Notes: generated from the letters alone by a model not told the origin. A stretch of 64,000 bases of DNA from a bacterium A37T11 (GCA_900109895.1 FOBR01000001.1:1-64000); one strand, 5' to 3'; numbered from the stretch's first letter, positions 1 through 6,271 are shown. Numbers and translations are program-made.

Positions 1-120
1 TGACATATTTTTGAAGTATGTCAACACATTCGAAAAATATGTCCATTGAATCCGGACATGTTTCGACGTTATTTTTATTTGCTATGACATTCCTGTAAAG
101 TATGTGCAGACATTTTCCAA
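1..120. promoter_or_regulatory. cluster of GACAT/ATGTC half-sites, probable operator region
   Basis: A perfect 7-base inverted repeat TGACATA/TATGTCA occupies 1-7 and 17-23. A second, ATGTCC/GGACAT, lies at 39-44 and 54-59. Further GACAT half-sites start at 86 and 109. The two ATGTC copies at 18 and 39 are 21 bases apart, two helical turns. The region lies beyond the 3' end of the AraC-type gene, so it probably serves a gene to the left of the window. That the neighbouring AraC-type protein binds here is only a guess. Confidence 0.4.
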
Positions 121-171
121 TGATGGCTACACTATTACAGAAAGTGTCAACAAATAGCACCATTGTGTTTA

Positions 172-1170
172 TCAATTTTCGTCGTTTAATAACGGAAATT
201 CGCGCCGGTCGTTGGCAGGCGACCGGCCAAACAGCTTTTGGTACATCTTGCTTAAGTGTTTGGCATCGGCGAAATGCAGTTCGAATGCGATGTCTTCGAG
301 GGTCATATCGGTTCCCCGAAGCAATTCCCTTGCCCGATGAAGCCTGACCATTCTTATGGTGGAGATGACATTGTTTGATTTCCCTTCAAACGCCCGGGTC
401 AACGTCCGCACACTCACGTAAAGGGCTTCGGCTATACCATCGCGGCTGAGGCCAGCATCCATGTAGTGTTTGCGGATGTATTCCACGGCACGGTGATATA
501 GTGCCACCTGCTGTAGGTTGGTAGATTTTTCAGCGTCCTGCAGGTCGGCCTGGAGGATGTTCATAAACTCCACGAGGGCATTCTGGAGTTTGATAGCTGT
601 TGAATAAGGTTTCTGATGCAGCTGTTGCAGTTTTTTCAGCACTTCTTGTTGCCGGTAGCCAATGGGTAACCCTTGTTGGTGGCTACTGCTAACAGCTGCC
701 GGCCCATCGCCGGCAAATGATAACGGCCATTCTATTTGCATCGCGTCCAATCCGTTATCGGGAATGCCCAGCATCAATGCCCATATTTTGTGCTTGGTGT
801 CAAATCGAAAGCTCTTGGTACCTATACCCGGCTGAAAAAGGCCATAGTATCCTGCTTCCAGTGGAGCGCCGCCCGGCGGTAAAAACGTACCTATGAACTG
901 GAATACCAACCAATACCGGTTTTCAGCGACAGGCAGTTCAACGGTAAAAGGCCCTGTCATTTGCCCTTTGATTTCCATGATGGTTAGCCCGTCCTGCATG
1001 AAGGCGGCCGCAGAAAGTTTTTCGCCCGGCATCGAAAGGGCGTCTTCCGGCCGCCAAAAACGGATGTACCCGTCCCGGGGCAAGGAAAAATTTGCTGGTG
1101 TAGATTTATGCATGCATAACTTTTCAAGTGATTGACTAGGTAAATGTAAAAAATCAGTTCGTATTTGCAT
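172..1170 (-). CDS. AraC-family transcriptional regulator
   Basis: The 332-residue protein has an N-terminal sensing region without recognised motifs and a C-terminal pair of helix-turn-helix segments (about residues 225-320). That part shows the AraC pattern of a first helix around SRDGIAEALYVSVRTLTRAF and a second around LEDIAFELHFADAKHLSKMY, followed by FGRSP near the end. AraC proteins bind promoter DNA as activators and often sense a small molecule through the N-terminal part; the ligand here cannot be read. A second possible start is the ATG at 1113. It diverges from higBA. Confidence 0.85.
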   Translation of the reverse strand: MQIRTDFLHLPSQSLEKLCMHKSTPANFSLPRDGYIRFWRPEDALSMPGEKLSAAAFMQDGLTIMEIKGQMTGPFTVELPVAENRYWLVFQFIGTFLPPGGAPLEAGYYGLFQPGIGTKSFRFDTKHKIWALMLGIPDNGLDAMQIEWPLSFAGDGPAAVSSSHQQGLPIGYRQQEVLKKLQQLHQKPYSTAIKLQNALVEFMNILQADLQDAEKSTNLQQVALYHRAVEYIRKHYMDAGLSRDGIAEALYVSVRTLTRAFEGKSNNVISTIRMVRLHRARELLRGTDMTLEDIAFELHFADAKHLSKMYQKLFGRSPANDRREFPLLNDEN

Positions 1171-1186
1171 AAAATATGGCCAAATA

Positions 1187-1218
1187 TTTGTGATACGATA
1201 TATTACATATTACATTTG
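1187..1218 (+). promoter_or_regulatory. Bacteroidota-type promoter of higBA
   Basis: TTTG at 1187-1190 and TACATTTG at 1211-1218, 20 bases apart, fit the phylum's housekeeping promoter (TTG, then TAnnTTTG). The -7 box ends four bases before the higB start codon at 1223, so the transcript would have almost no leader. Confidence 0.55.
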
Positions 1219-1222
1219 TAAC

Positions 1223-1501
1223 ATGATTGAGCAAATCCGGCATAAGGGATTACGGCTGTTTTGGGAAAAGGGTGACCGATCAAAGTTGCCTGCCGCCCAA
1301 ATTGCTAAAATTCGACTTATCCTGACATTGCTAAATAGCGCCAAAGTTGTAGACGACATTAATTTTCCCGGGTCGGATTTCCATGGATTGAAAGGCGAAC
1401 TTGCCGGGTTTTACGCTGTTAAAGTGACTGGGAATTACCGGATCATTTTTCGCTTTGTCGATGAAAACGCTGTGGATATTGATTATATAGATTATCATTA
1501 G
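1223..1501 (+). CDS. higB: HigB-type toxin, RelE/ParE superfamily
   Basis: The 92-residue protein matches the HigB family in length and pattern: an early KGLRLFWEKGD, a central FPGSDFHGLKGELAGFYAVK, then GNYRIIFRF and the C-terminal DIDYIDYH. HigB toxins are ribosome-associated mRNA interferases that cut mRNA during translation and are neutralised by HigA. I chose the ATG at 1223 over an upstream one at 1190 because it gives the family's usual N-terminus. The gene is followed 14 bases later by its antitoxin, in the toxin-first order typical of higBA. Confidence 0.88.
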   Translation: MIEQIRHKGLRLFWEKGDRSKLPAAQIAKIRLILTLLNSAKVVDDINFPGSDFHGLKGELAGFYAVKVTGNYRIIFRFVDENAVDIDYIDYH

Positions 1502-1508
1502 GAGGAGG
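1501..1508 (+). promoter_or_regulatory. strong Shine-Dalgarno of higA
   Basis: GGAGGAGG stands seven bases before the higA ATG at 1516. Near-perfect Shine-Dalgarno sequences are rare in this phylum and in this window. It overlaps the end of higB and would favour high antitoxin output from the shared message. Confidence 0.6.
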
Positions 1509-1515
1509 ACAAAAA

Positions 1516-1830
1516 ATGGCAACACAGGGCATGCCACCGGCACATCCCGGGGAAGTATTAAAAGGATTGTACCTAGACGCAATGGACAAAACAATTACGC
1601 AAGCGGCTACAGATTTGGGCATTTCCCGCAGAACACTGTCCATGCTGGTCAATGGCCATTTAGGGGTAAGTGCCGAAATGGCACTGCGATTGAGCCAGGC
1701 ATTGGGTACGACACCAGAACTATGGCTTAACATGCAGCAAAGTTTTGATTTGTGGCAAGCTAAGCAGCATATGGATCATATCCATGTTCAGGTGATGCGT
1801 ACAGTAAAAGACCGGATGGTGGCAGAATAA
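1516..1830 (+). CDS. higA: HigA-type antitoxin, XRE DNA-binding family
   Basis: The 104-residue protein shows the HigA/VapI pattern: PPAHPGEVLKGLYLD at the start, a helix-turn-helix across QAATDLGISRRTLSMLVNGH, then MALRLSQALGTTPELWLNMQ and DLWQAKQ. HigA binds HigB and represses the operon promoter. The stop codon abuts the second copy of the guide-RNA-like scaffold sequence that runs on the opposite strand, so the 3' ends of two unrelated systems meet here. Confidence 0.9.
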   Translation: MATQGMPPAHPGEVLKGLYLDAMDKTITQAATDLGISRRTLSMLVNGHLGVSAEMALRLSQALGTTPELWLNMQQSFDLWQAKQHMDHIHVQVMRTVKDRMVAE

Positions 1831-1933
1831 TGATATCCATTCCATAACAACCCTTACGGCTGAACAAGCAGTCTCTGAATTGGGTTTTGGCTATAAGCAA
1901 TAGGCTTTTGGCATGTGCAAAGCCAGCTTTTCG

Positions 1934-1954
1934 CTTTAAGCTTTCCGCTTAAAG
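1934..1954. other. perfect 8-base hairpin after the last repeat
   Basis: CTTTAAGC (1934-1941) and GCTTAAAG (1947-1954) form an uninterrupted stem with a five-base loop. On the minus strand it begins five bases after repeat A ends. No T-run follows, so it is more likely an RNA fold or protective 3' structure of the guide transcript than a standard terminator. Confidence 0.45.
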
Positions 1955-1958
1955 AATT

Positions 1959-2116
1959 CCTTTCAAACTGTGGTCATCAATAACCCAATATTCTTTCTTG
2001 ACGTTAATAGGATTGTTGTATATACCTTTCAACATGTGATCACCAATACAATGAAGGTTCGCACTCCGGTGCGCTGATTATTTATATATATCCTCTAAAT
2101 TATGTTCATCAACAAC
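1959..2116 (-). CRISPR. degenerate CRISPR-like array, three repeats
   Basis: Three related units of 25-26 bases read on the minus strand. C (2092-2116) begins GTTGTTGATGAAC and ends AATTTAGAGG. B (2025-2049) begins GTATTGGTGATC and ends TGTTGAAAGG. A (1959-1984) begins GTTATTGATGACC and ends GTTTGAAAGG. Their low ends are 66 and 67 bases apart, leaving intervals of 42 and 40 bases. The first scaffold copy ends in the same 67-base phase (2159). The repeats are diverged and few, and no cas1 or cas2 is present, so this is at most a fixed, guide-encoding array rather than an adaptive one. One interval contains a small hairpin, CGCAC/GTGCG (2060-2073). Confidence 0.5.
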
Positions 2117-2209
2117 CTAAAATAAATAGATATTCAGCGAGTATCCACACGATCTCACCCTACGGCTGAACAAGCAGCCTCCTATATTTTCAAAGACCAA
2201 AACCAGGGA

Positions 2210-3322
2210 TCATTCCTCAATTACATGAATCCCGGCCTTTTTAGCCTTATAAGCTATTTTTTCTTTCAGTCCATAATAACTCCAATTACGTAACAGGAAT
2301 TCCTCCTCCTTCGCCACTTCTTCCTTTTTAGCTTGATTAACCAGCAATAATGTGCCTGCCTGCGTTTTAATACACGTATCTATTAGGCGCCGGCTGTACA
2401 AATGAAGACGGCTATTTACATAGCTGATCTCCTTAGCCGTATAGTCGTCCAGGCTTTTCAACTTCCTTTTGCGGCCCTTACCTCCTTTATTAAAAGTAGA
2501 CCCGCGTTGCAAGCGGTGCCTGGCGGCCTGAATAGCCAGCCTGCGGTGCAAAAACTCCTCCTTATTACCGATCTGAAAATGCTCTTTCCCCACTTTTACG
2601 ACAATCGGATGTTCCAGTGATAAAGAAGCCTCCGCAATAATCGCATCATTTAAGTGGTGCTCTTCCTGCTCCATCTCAAAGGTGGCCAGCAGGTATAACT
2701 TCCCTTGATCAATTTTTAATGAACTGGTACGTAATTTCAATGTTCCGGCCAATGTACGCTGCAACAAAACCTTTTTGTCCGACCTGTCTTTGCCCAAATA
2801 GGTTTTAAACGGGATATTGAATAAGCTGAACATATAATCATGCCCTTTATCCCCATTGGCCAGTTTCAATTTATCGGCACCAAAAGGCAGCGGAATATTC
2901 CGCTTATAATTACGTAGCGATTTCTCACCCTTCCAATAAGCCTCCCTTTCGGAATTGTAAAGGCTGTTTAGCGTATTATTCAAGTTAGAAAAAATATTGG
3001 AGGGCATCTTGCCCAAAAAGTTACTGGAAAGGATTCGGTAGGTTGTATTCATCCGGGACGAGTTGAGAATACCTTCTTCATCTTTTTTCTTATCGGCAAT
3101 TTTTACTTTCACATCGTCCGTAAAATAAATTAGGTCTTTAACCCGATCTTGCACATACAGGTTAGTGAAGATCAAGTTGGCGGCCTTGGCAGCCATCCAT
3201 TGCCAGTCCCACAACTGTTGGTAATAAGCTTTGCGCTTTTCGGCATCATCGCAATCAATGTGTACCTGGATTTTCCGGGTCAGGATGATCTTTTTGGGCG
3301 CTTTTAGTGTCTCTTGTTCCAT
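2210..3322 (-). CDS. nuclease-dead Cas12f/TnpB-like RNA-guided DNA-binding protein
   Basis: The 370-residue protein has the architecture of compact Cas12f/TnpB proteins but cannot cut. Residues 250-315 carry the Lys/Arg-rich bridge-type segment (IGNKEEFL, RLQRGSTFNKGGKGRKRKLK). Residues 346-365 carry the late family motif NWSYYGLKEKIAYKAKKAGI. The RuvC-I aspartate is replaced by Lys243 in PIVVKVGKE. The RuvC-II glutamate position (about 328-329, LLLVNQ) is Val/Asn. The chain stops at residue 370, before the zinc ribbon and RuvC-III aspartate. Its start overlaps the sigma gene's stop by one base (TAATG), so the two are probably made together. Role by inference: binding of guide RNA and DNA to place the partner sigma factor. 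It resembles the dCas12f-sigmaE systems reported for Bacteroidota, as I recall them. Confidence 0.82.
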   Translation of the reverse strand: MEQETLKAPKKIILTRKIQVHIDCDDAEKRKAYYQQLWDWQWMAAKAANLIFTNLYVQDRVKDLIYFTDDVKVKIADKKKDEEGILNSSRMNTTYRILSSNFLGKMPSNIFSNLNNTLNSLYNSEREAYWKGEKSLRNYKRNIPLPFGADKLKLANGDKGHDYMFSLFNIPFKTYLGKDRSDKKVLLQRTLAGTLKLRTSSLKIDQGKLYLLATFEMEQEEHHLNDAIIAEASLSLEHPIVVKVGKEHFQIGNKEEFLHRRLAIQAARHRLQRGSTFNKGGKGRKRKLKSLDDYTAKEISYVNSRLHLYSRRLIDTCIKTQAGTLLLVNQAKKEEVAKEEEFLLRNWSYYGLKEKIAYKAKKAGIHVIEE

Positions 3323-4140
3323 TACGCAGATTTTTTATTTTTCTTAATCACCGCATGGGCTTGGATGAACAGTTGCTTCACCAACCCATCGTCCAGGTGC
3401 AGGGCTGCCGCTATTTCTTCAAAGCTGTACTGCATTTCATAACGCAGGGTGAATACCTGCGCCTGCTCTTCGCTCAGCATCCCTTCGGTCACCAAGGGTT
3501 TGCTGCGGGTGGCATTGTCCAGCCGGGCGGTATCGGCCAAGGCCGCTTTCAGGTTGGCAATGCATTGCTCCACGCGCATCCCGACCTCATAATCGGAGAT
3601 GCCGCCCAAGTGATGGGCTATGCGTTCGTAATTGAAACTGTATTTGAGGCAGAGCCGGATGAATAACTGCTGCTGTTCATTGACATGTGGAAAAAGTTGG
3701 TTGATCTTTTCCAGTTGTTGCTGTTTTTCCTGTTCCAATTGCTCCAAATAGACCAAATCCTCTTCATCGGCCTCCTCCAGTTCATAGCCCAGCATAAATT
3801 CCTGGTAGTCTTCTATGCCGTCCAGTTGCAGCATGCTCCTGTAAAAGCGGTTTATGGTCTTACCATAGTAGGCTTTACCGGCTTCCCTAATCTGCATGCC
3901 TAGGAATTCATGCAGGTGAGCCACATCCCGGATGTTCACCCGCATGAGCCAAAGCCGCAAAAAGGCTTCCTGTGCCATGCTGCTGGCCACCACTTCTTCT
4001 TTTACAAAACGGATAGCCCGGTAAGCATAGTGCTTATAATAGGCATTGTAAAAATAGTTCAACCCTGTTTCTTCACCGGCCTTTAGTCTTAGCAAGTTCT
4101 TTTCTGCCTGCTGTTTTGATTTGAGTAACGTTCCAGTCAT
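3322..4140 (-). CDS. ECF-like sigma factor, partner of the dead Cas12f-like protein
   Basis: Starting at the ATG at 4140, the protein has 272 residues, well above the usual 170-200 for ECF sigmas. Residues about 14-84 match the sigma-2 region that binds core RNA polymerase and the -10 element (AGEETGLNYFYNAYYKHYAY, then AQEAFLRLWLMR). Two regions resemble sigma-4: about 147-199 (FNYERIAHHLGG) and 218-267 (LSEEQAQVFTLRYEMQYSFE and EIAAALHLDDGLVKQLF). A linker rich in Glu and Gln (about 119-146) lies between. The extra sigma-4-like module may be the docking site for the Cas12f-like partner; that is inference. An upstream in-frame ATG at 4188 lies within the operator block and was not chosen. 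No anti-sigma gene is adjacent. Confidence 0.82.
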   Translation of the reverse strand: MTGTLLKSKQQAEKNLLRLKAGEETGLNYFYNAYYKHYAYRAIRFVKEEVVASSMAQEAFLRLWLMRVNIRDVAHLHEFLGMQIREAGKAYYGKTINRFYRSMLQLDGIEDYQEFMLGYELEEADEEDLVYLEQLEQEKQQQLEKINQLFPHVNEQQQLFIRLCLKYSFNYERIAHHLGGISDYEVGMRVEQCIANLKAALADTARLDNATRSKPLVTEGMLSEEQAQVFTLRYEMQYSFEEIAAALHLDDGLVKQLFIQAHAVIKKNKKSA

Positions 4141-4167
4141 ATTATCTGCGTTTTTCTTACCAACAAT

Positions 4168-4231
4168 ACAAAAGTGGTAAAAACCCACAAAGAAAAAGAG
4201 CGGTAAAAAACCGGTAAATTGGTATTTTACC
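4168..4231. promoter_or_regulatory. duplicated operator block, copy 1
   Basis: This 64-base block matches 5169-5232 without gaps at 51 of 64 positions by my count. It is built from GGTAAAA units and contains the inverted repeat CCGGTAAA/TTTACCGG (4211-4233). It begins 28 bases upstream of the sigma-gene start at 4140. A rightward -7 box TAACTTTG follows at 4236-4243, so it faces both directions. It probably binds the XRE regulator encoded at 5260. Confidence 0.6.
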
Positions 4232-4388
4232 GGATTAACTTTGCCACCACCTCTTCTTTTTAGAAATGGACTGTCAGGCAGGTATAGTCTTTATAATAGG
4301 CCATTTAAAAATTAGACCATCATCTTTGAAAGTTGTTGGATATTGCTTGTTATTTTATTAAGTTTGAAAAAAGACAATACCTAACACG

Positions 4389-4606
4389 ATGGAAGCTACA
4401 AGGAAATTAACGAATGTGTGCAAGTAGAGCTGCTTAAGTTATTTCAATATGATCTGCCGGAAAAGCAATTAACGGAGATTAAAAATATGCTGGCAACATA
4501 TTTTGCAAAAACCGCGGCTGATGAAATGGATCGGTTGTGGGACGAAAATGGCTGGGATAATGATACAATGAAAGAATGGGCTAATGAAAGGATGAGAAAA
4601 TCGTAA
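4389..4606 (+). pseudogene. frameshifted antitoxin of a PIN-type toxin-antitoxin pair
   Basis: The ATG at 4389 opens MEATRKLTNVCK and stops after 12 codons. In the next frame the reading continues from about 4418 for 62 residues (QVELLKLFQYDLPEKQL, then ADEMDRLWDENGWDND). The break fits a duplicated TG dinucleotide (GTGTGCAA where GTGCAA keeps the frame). The pattern, including the closing WANERMRKS, matches small Bacteroidota antitoxin-like proteins encoded before PIN toxins. A GTG at 4418 could still give a shortened product. The toxin remnant follows seven bases later. Confidence 0.6.
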
Positions 4607-4612
4607 AAGTGG

Positions 4613-4699
4613 ATGAAGGTCGTTTTGGATACAAATGCATTATTGGTTTCTATATCCAGTAAATATTTTTACAGACTTCCCCAAAGTAAACTTGGTTAA
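4613..4699 (+). pseudogene. remnant of a PIN-domain toxin
   Basis: An ATG seven bases after the antitoxin opens MKVVLDTNALLVSISSK, the standard start of PIN-domain RNases with the first catalytic aspartate in LDTN. The frame closes after 28 residues, whereas the family needs about 130-140. The rest of the toxin is not found in the following bases. With the frameshifted antitoxin this marks a dead module. Confidence 0.65.
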
Positions 4700-4740
4700 G
4701 ATAGATGATTTTCTGAATTTCTTTTAAAATTGACCATAAT

Positions 4741-5148
4741 TTAAGGCATTTTAGGCTCCTTATCGATGTTCTCTTGTATATCAAGGCCTGCCAAAAACAA
4801 CTCATATTGTGTATTACACCATTATAATAGTGCATCCATTTGCTGAAAAAGCACGTGCAGTTCATGTTGCTGGATATCATAATCATCCCGGTAGCGCACA
4901 AAAGAGGAAAGATGCCCATCCCGATTTTAGATCGGGAAAGAAATGAAGGCCTCCGTCACATTTATGAGTGATGTCAATTGTTTACAGGCCCATTCCTTTG
5001 TTTTTGAAGGCTGCTTACATTTAGTGGGGAGCACTATGAGCAAGTGCTGATAATTGACCCCTAAAAAATCATAGGAATATTGGAATACACGATCTATCTG
5101 GTCATTTTCATTAAATGCCTGGAAAAATAATTCGTTTCTTTCCATCAT
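4741..5148 (-). pseudogene. broken gene of unknown family
   Basis: An ATG at 5148 opens 73 residues (MMERNELFFQAFNENDQ; VNYQHLLIVLPTKCKQPSKT) that stop at TAA 4927-4929. The same frame continues beyond the stop with protein-like sequence (DGHLSSFVRYRDDYDIQQHE) to a second stop at 4822-4824, and further to 4741. The first stop lies inside a perfect 17-base palindrome CCCGATTTTAGATCGGG (4919-4935), which may be a small insertion. I do not recognise the family. It sits behind operator copy 2, so it once shared control with the XRE gene. Confidence 0.5.
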
Positions 5149-5168
5149 CAGATTTTCTTACTAACTTT

Positions 5169-5232
5169 ACAAAAGTGTTAAAAACCTGCACAGAATAGGT
5201 GCGGTAAAATACCGGTAAGCCGGTTTTTAACC
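5169..5232. promoter_or_regulatory. duplicated operator block, copy 2
   Basis: This is the partner of the block at 4168-4231, in the same orientation. It has a wide inverted repeat TTAAAAACC (5178-5186) and GGTTTTTAA (5222-5230), plus an inner GGTAAAATACCGGTAA. It stands between the broken leftward gene (start 5148) and the XRE gene (start 5260), fitting a divergent, self-regulated promoter. Confidence 0.6.
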
Positions 5233-5248
5233 AATAGAACTTAATTCA

Positions 5249-5256
5249 TATATTTG
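5249..5256 (+). promoter_or_regulatory. -7 promoter box of the XRE gene
   Basis: TATATTTG matches TAnnTTTG exactly and ends three bases before the ATG at 5260, implying a leaderless or nearly leaderless message. Confidence 0.6.
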
Positions 5257-5259
5257 ACC

Positions 5260-5715
5260 ATGAATACAGCGTTTCAGGATGAAGAGAAAGTCCACATTGG
5301 GCATAACGTAAAACGGATCCGTGAGATCATGGGCATTAAGCAATCTGCCCTTGGCGGCTTGTGCCGGAGCAAATTTACGCAACAGCGGGTGTCTGAATTT
5401 GAAAACTCCATCTACATAGATGAGCCTATCCTCGGGGAGTTGGCCGAAGCGTTGGGCGTAACCCCGGAGTTTGTCCGGAATTTTAAGGAGGAAAAGGCTA
5501 TTTATAATATTCAACACAATAGTGATTTTCATGACAACGCTTCAACCCAGCAGAATTTTCAACCAGCAATAACCTATGATGCTGCAGACAAGCTGGCCAC
5601 GTTGTTAGAAAAATTCATCGAAGAAGACCGTGCCAAGACTGAATCCATCGCCACGCTTAGCAAAGCCGTGCTTGATCTGGCCGAAGAAGTGAAGAAGTTG
5701 AAGGAGGGTAGGTAG
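5260..5715 (+). CDS. XRE-family transcriptional regulator
   Basis: The 151-residue protein (ATG at 5260) has an N-terminal helix-turn-helix of the Cro/CI type at about residues 13-70 (NVKRIREIMGIKQSALGGLC, then LAEALGVTPEFVRNF) and a C-terminal helical tail at about 105-150 rich in Glu and Lys, likely for oligomer formation. An operator block lies just upstream and a second copy stands before the sigma/Cas12f operon. I therefore infer that it represses its own promoter and tunes the RNA-guided sigma system. Direct evidence of binding is lacking. Confidence 0.85.
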   Translation: MNTAFQDEEKVHIGHNVKRIREIMGIKQSALGGLCRSKFTQQRVSEFENSIYIDEPILGELAEALGVTPEFVRNFKEEKAIYNIQHNSDFHDNASTQQNFQPAITYDAADKLATLLEKFIEEDRAKTESIATLSKAVLDLAEEVKKLKEGR

Positions 5716-5814
5716 CTCTCACTAAAAAATATGAAAAATTAGTTAAGATCAAAAATGTCCACATTTACGAATGTGCTGATGACAGGTATAAATTAGCCTA
5801 AACCAAATTGTGCC

Positions 5815-6162
5815 ATGAACTTCTATGAATTAAATACAGAATTTAATTTCGGAAAGTTTAAAGGGAAGACATTAAAGGAAGTAGCGGGTATCCAAATTAC
5901 ATATTTAAATTGGTGTTCAGTATACCTTGAACATTTCTATTTGGCCGACGAGGTAATTTCACAAATAAAAGAACTGAATCCCACATTCAAACTTTCTGAT
6001 GAAGCTAAAAATTCACTAAACGCCAAATTCCAAAATTGGAAAGCCAAACAAATCCGAAAAAATATACCATATGTAAGCAATGATGACTGGATAAATTGGA
6101 GTAATTACAACGACGATTTAGATATGGATCAACAAAGTCCCGATTTTTGGAACCAATTCTAA
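5815..6162 (+). CDS. small protein with an exonuclease X C-terminal-like motif
   Basis: The 115-residue protein begins with NFGKFKGKTLKEVAGIQITY followed by LNWC, the pattern of the short C-terminal domain of exonuclease X-like proteins and DUF3820 proteins (F/Y-G-K-x-K-G-K-T-L-x-E-V ... Y-L-x-W). No nuclease domain is present, so a nucleic-acid-binding or partner role is more likely than catalysis. It starts the AT-rich island and precedes the PIF1-like helicase by about 110 bases in the same direction. Function unknown. Confidence 0.55.
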   Translation: MNFYELNTEFNFGKFKGKTLKEVAGIQITYLNWCSVYLEHFYLADEVISQIKELNPTFKLSDEAKNSLNAKFQNWKAKQIRKNIPYVSNDDWINWSNYNDDLDMDQQSPDFWNQF

Positions 6163-6271
6163 TCGACTTTTTGTAAAATAATCACTTTATTTGGTTCAAT
6201 GTAATCTGATGCTATTAAAGCCGATTATTATATAAAAAAAATTTAATGATAAACTTACATAATTTGAATTA

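Larger units (their letters stand above)
1829..2190 (-). ncRNA. candidate guide RNA locus of the dead Cas12f-like protein
   Basis: This non-coding stretch lies directly downstream of the dead Cas12f-like gene on the same strand, where TnpB and Cas12f systems keep their guide RNAs. It contains two copies of a scaffold of about 45 bases sharing the exact 17-base core CTGCTTGTTCAGCCGTA (1855-1871 and 2161-2177). The copy near 2165 folds into a hairpin GGCTG/CAGCC and sits before the repeats; the copy near 1863 sits after them, touching the higA stop, and has one mismatch in that stem. Similarity continues past the core (TGGATA in both). Transcription and processing are inferred, not shown. Confidence 0.6.

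Noticed and set aside
2060-2073. The CGCAC/GTGCG hairpin as a terminator
   Set aside because: The stem is five pairs and no T-run follows on either strand.
2210-3322. A mobile IS605/IS607-type element carrying TnpB
   Set aside because: No TnpA gene is nearby, the catalytic residues are gone, and the gene is translationally coupled to a sigma factor.
3307-3903. Rightward frames opposite the sigma gene
   Set aside because: They are shadows of the sigma coding sequence, with leucine/phenylalanine-rich, non-family translations.
1829-4140. A complete adaptive CRISPR-Cas locus
   Set aside because: No cas1, cas2 or active nuclease is present, and the repeats are few and diverged.
4650-4919. An 89-codon leftward frame (MGIFPLL start)
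   Set aside because: The protein-like sequence lies in another frame of the same strand, continuing the broken gene above it.
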